From Gnetum montanum (Eukaryota > Streptophyta > Gnetopsida > Gnetales > Gnetaceae), in NCBI GenBank assembly GCA_015680685.1, contig MNCI01021501.1, positions 124,547-179,294 of the forward strand: a stretch of DNA of 54,748 bases. The letters run 5' to 3'. A program made the translations under genes and the position numbers. The notes beneath the pieces were generated by a model, which did not search any database, was not told where the DNA came from, and was given only the letters and a program-made list of their open reading frames with translations. This document shows, piece after piece, positions 53,756 to 54,748 of the stretch. Position 1 is the first letter of the stretch; the number at the start of each line of letters is the position of its first letter.

Positions 53756-54203
53756 TAATTTCATTGTTTTCATTAATTTCAATCTTGTTTTAATTCTATC
53801 TCAATCTTAATATCATACAAGAGAAGAAAGTAGAAGAAGATCTTGTTCAATCTCCATTATTGCTCCTTGCTTGCTAAGTATTTATTGTAGGTTCAAGAGC
53901 TATTCCAAGCTTAAGGAGAGGTTTCTTGGCCATCCAAGAATCCATTAGAACCAAGTAGAAAGAGTTTTGCTAAAATTCATTTAGCACTTAGTGTGGTGTC
54001 AAAAGCCTCCAAACCTCAACTGTTTTGGGCTATTCTTACTATTGCTAGGTTGCGCTTCATCGTGTATTTGCACAACACTATTCATGCTTGGTTTTAGCAT
54101 CATTTAGGGGTCAATTTCAGTGTCTCAGCAAGATCATAGGCCAACCACAAATTGACCATGACTCATGGTATTCATAGAGGATTCACCACAACCTCACCAT
54201 GAG
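53756..54203. other. Unassigned stretch between tandem units and LTR E
   Basis: No gene recognised. The sequence, with phrases such as AAGTAGAAAGAGTTTTGC and a poly-pyrimidine beginning, has the look of LTR or leader sequence of another element, but there is no second copy in the window to prove it. Confidence 0.3.
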
Positions 54204-54748
54204 TGATGAGTGGCGAGGTACCCCTATACTCAACCACACAAAACGAGCGTAGCATGCATGATCCGGTCGAACTCTGTAGACTAAATGCCTAAATGCCCCA
54301 TGGAACACTTGGGGTTAATCGTTCGTTGTCTTCCCAGACTTACTTGTTGTTGTCACGGTGTATGGTTAAGTAAGTTGGAGGTATATGATTTTTTTGGTAT
54401 TTTACGGTTTTCTCCTATGCTACGAGGTAAAGGGTTGAGAAACTAAAACTAACTCTAACTACAGCACTAAGTCCTAGCATCAACATCTATTCCCACTTGC
54501 TGTACACACCCTGAACTGTGCAATTGTGGCTACCAAACGCTAATCGTTACTGGGATTACCACACGTAATGCACGTGCTCGAAGCGGTCGTACTGAGGCAC
54601 TTAACTAACCTAAGTGTGAAAAGTAGCCGATTCCTTGACTAGCCATACACATCCAGAGATGCTCGTAATCAAGTCATACTTGTCCCATGTTCTAGAAGGA
54701 AAGGGTGAGAGAAACTATTACGATGAGTAGCCGATTCCTTGGCTAGCC
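54204..54748 (-). repeat. LTR E, partial, element A family
   Basis: Starts TGATGAGTGGCGAGGTACCC and continues with the reverse complement of LTR A (for example GTAATGCACGTGCTCGAAGCGGTCGTACTGAGGCA against 3490-3520). It is closer to A and B than to the C/D pair. It runs off the window before the palindrome cluster. The five bases before it are ATGAG. Confidence 0.85.

Overview
The window is repeat-rich nuclear DNA from a seed plant with a large genome. The evidence is plant-type Ty3/gypsy retrotransposons (Tat-like and Athila/Tat-like), LINE and tRNA-derived SINE remnants, and a broken copy of the plant rhamnose synthase gene RHM with GT-AG introns. A gymnosperm or other large-genome plant is plausible, but the sequence does not decide it. 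No bacterial genes, intact host gene, rRNA or functional tRNA gene was recognised. Almost every coding remnant carries stops and frameshifts, many of them CAG/CAA/CGA to TAG/TAA/TGA changes as expected from decay of methylated cytosine.

Layout, left to right. (1) 1-3881: the 3' part of a plus-strand Ty3/gypsy element (element A), ending in a 1044-bp LTR. It is inserted into the LTR of an older element. (2) 3882-25197: a very old minus-strand Tat-like element ('old Tat'). It has integrase, an archaeal-type second RNase H, a first RNase H and RT at 5.4-8.6 kb, a ~195-bp hairpin-bearing tandem array at 9.36-11.94 kb, a spliced-looking plus-strand accessory gene at 14.05-17.76 kb, protease and gag at 18.4-22.1 kb, a PBS, and a ~1.75-kb LTR. 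That LTR holds a solo LTR (B) of element A's family with perfect 5-bp target duplications. (3) 25198-28640: AT-rich sequence with a tandem duplication, tRNA-like SINE heads and a minus-strand LINE RT scrap. (4) 28641-38365: a decayed plus-strand gypsy pol, split by a complete younger minus-strand element (29743-37105, TSD ATGGA). The younger element has two LTRs, PBS, PPT, gag and protease but no RT, RNase H or integrase, and it belongs to the same family as old Tat. (5) 38500-39053: LINE 3' end, then a 42-N gap. (6) 39466-41590: RHM pseudogene with a leader intron and one coding intron. (7) 41595-53755: three tandem ~1.26-kb units of unknown nature. The first is split by a complete minus-strand element (CD, 42417-51134) that has LTRs, an Athila-type PBS, a PPT, gag, and a second long gene for a 'plant transposon' domain plus coiled coil, but no pol. 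(8) 54204-54748: the start of another LTR (E) running off the window.

How the parts relate. Old Tat probably represents the autonomous form, and 29743-37105 its gag-protease-only relative. Both keep minisatellites on each side of gag-pro. Element CD has the same U3 design as A, B and D: a cluster of GATATC-centred palindromes just upstream of a TATA box. It also has a second copy of that design inside the element, upstream of its accessory gene, which suggests an internal promoter. The ~195-bp hairpin array and this internal promoter are the two features most likely to be undescribed. Four single-N gaps occur, and three are flanked by 46-61-bp exact or near-exact duplications that look like unmerged contig overlaps.
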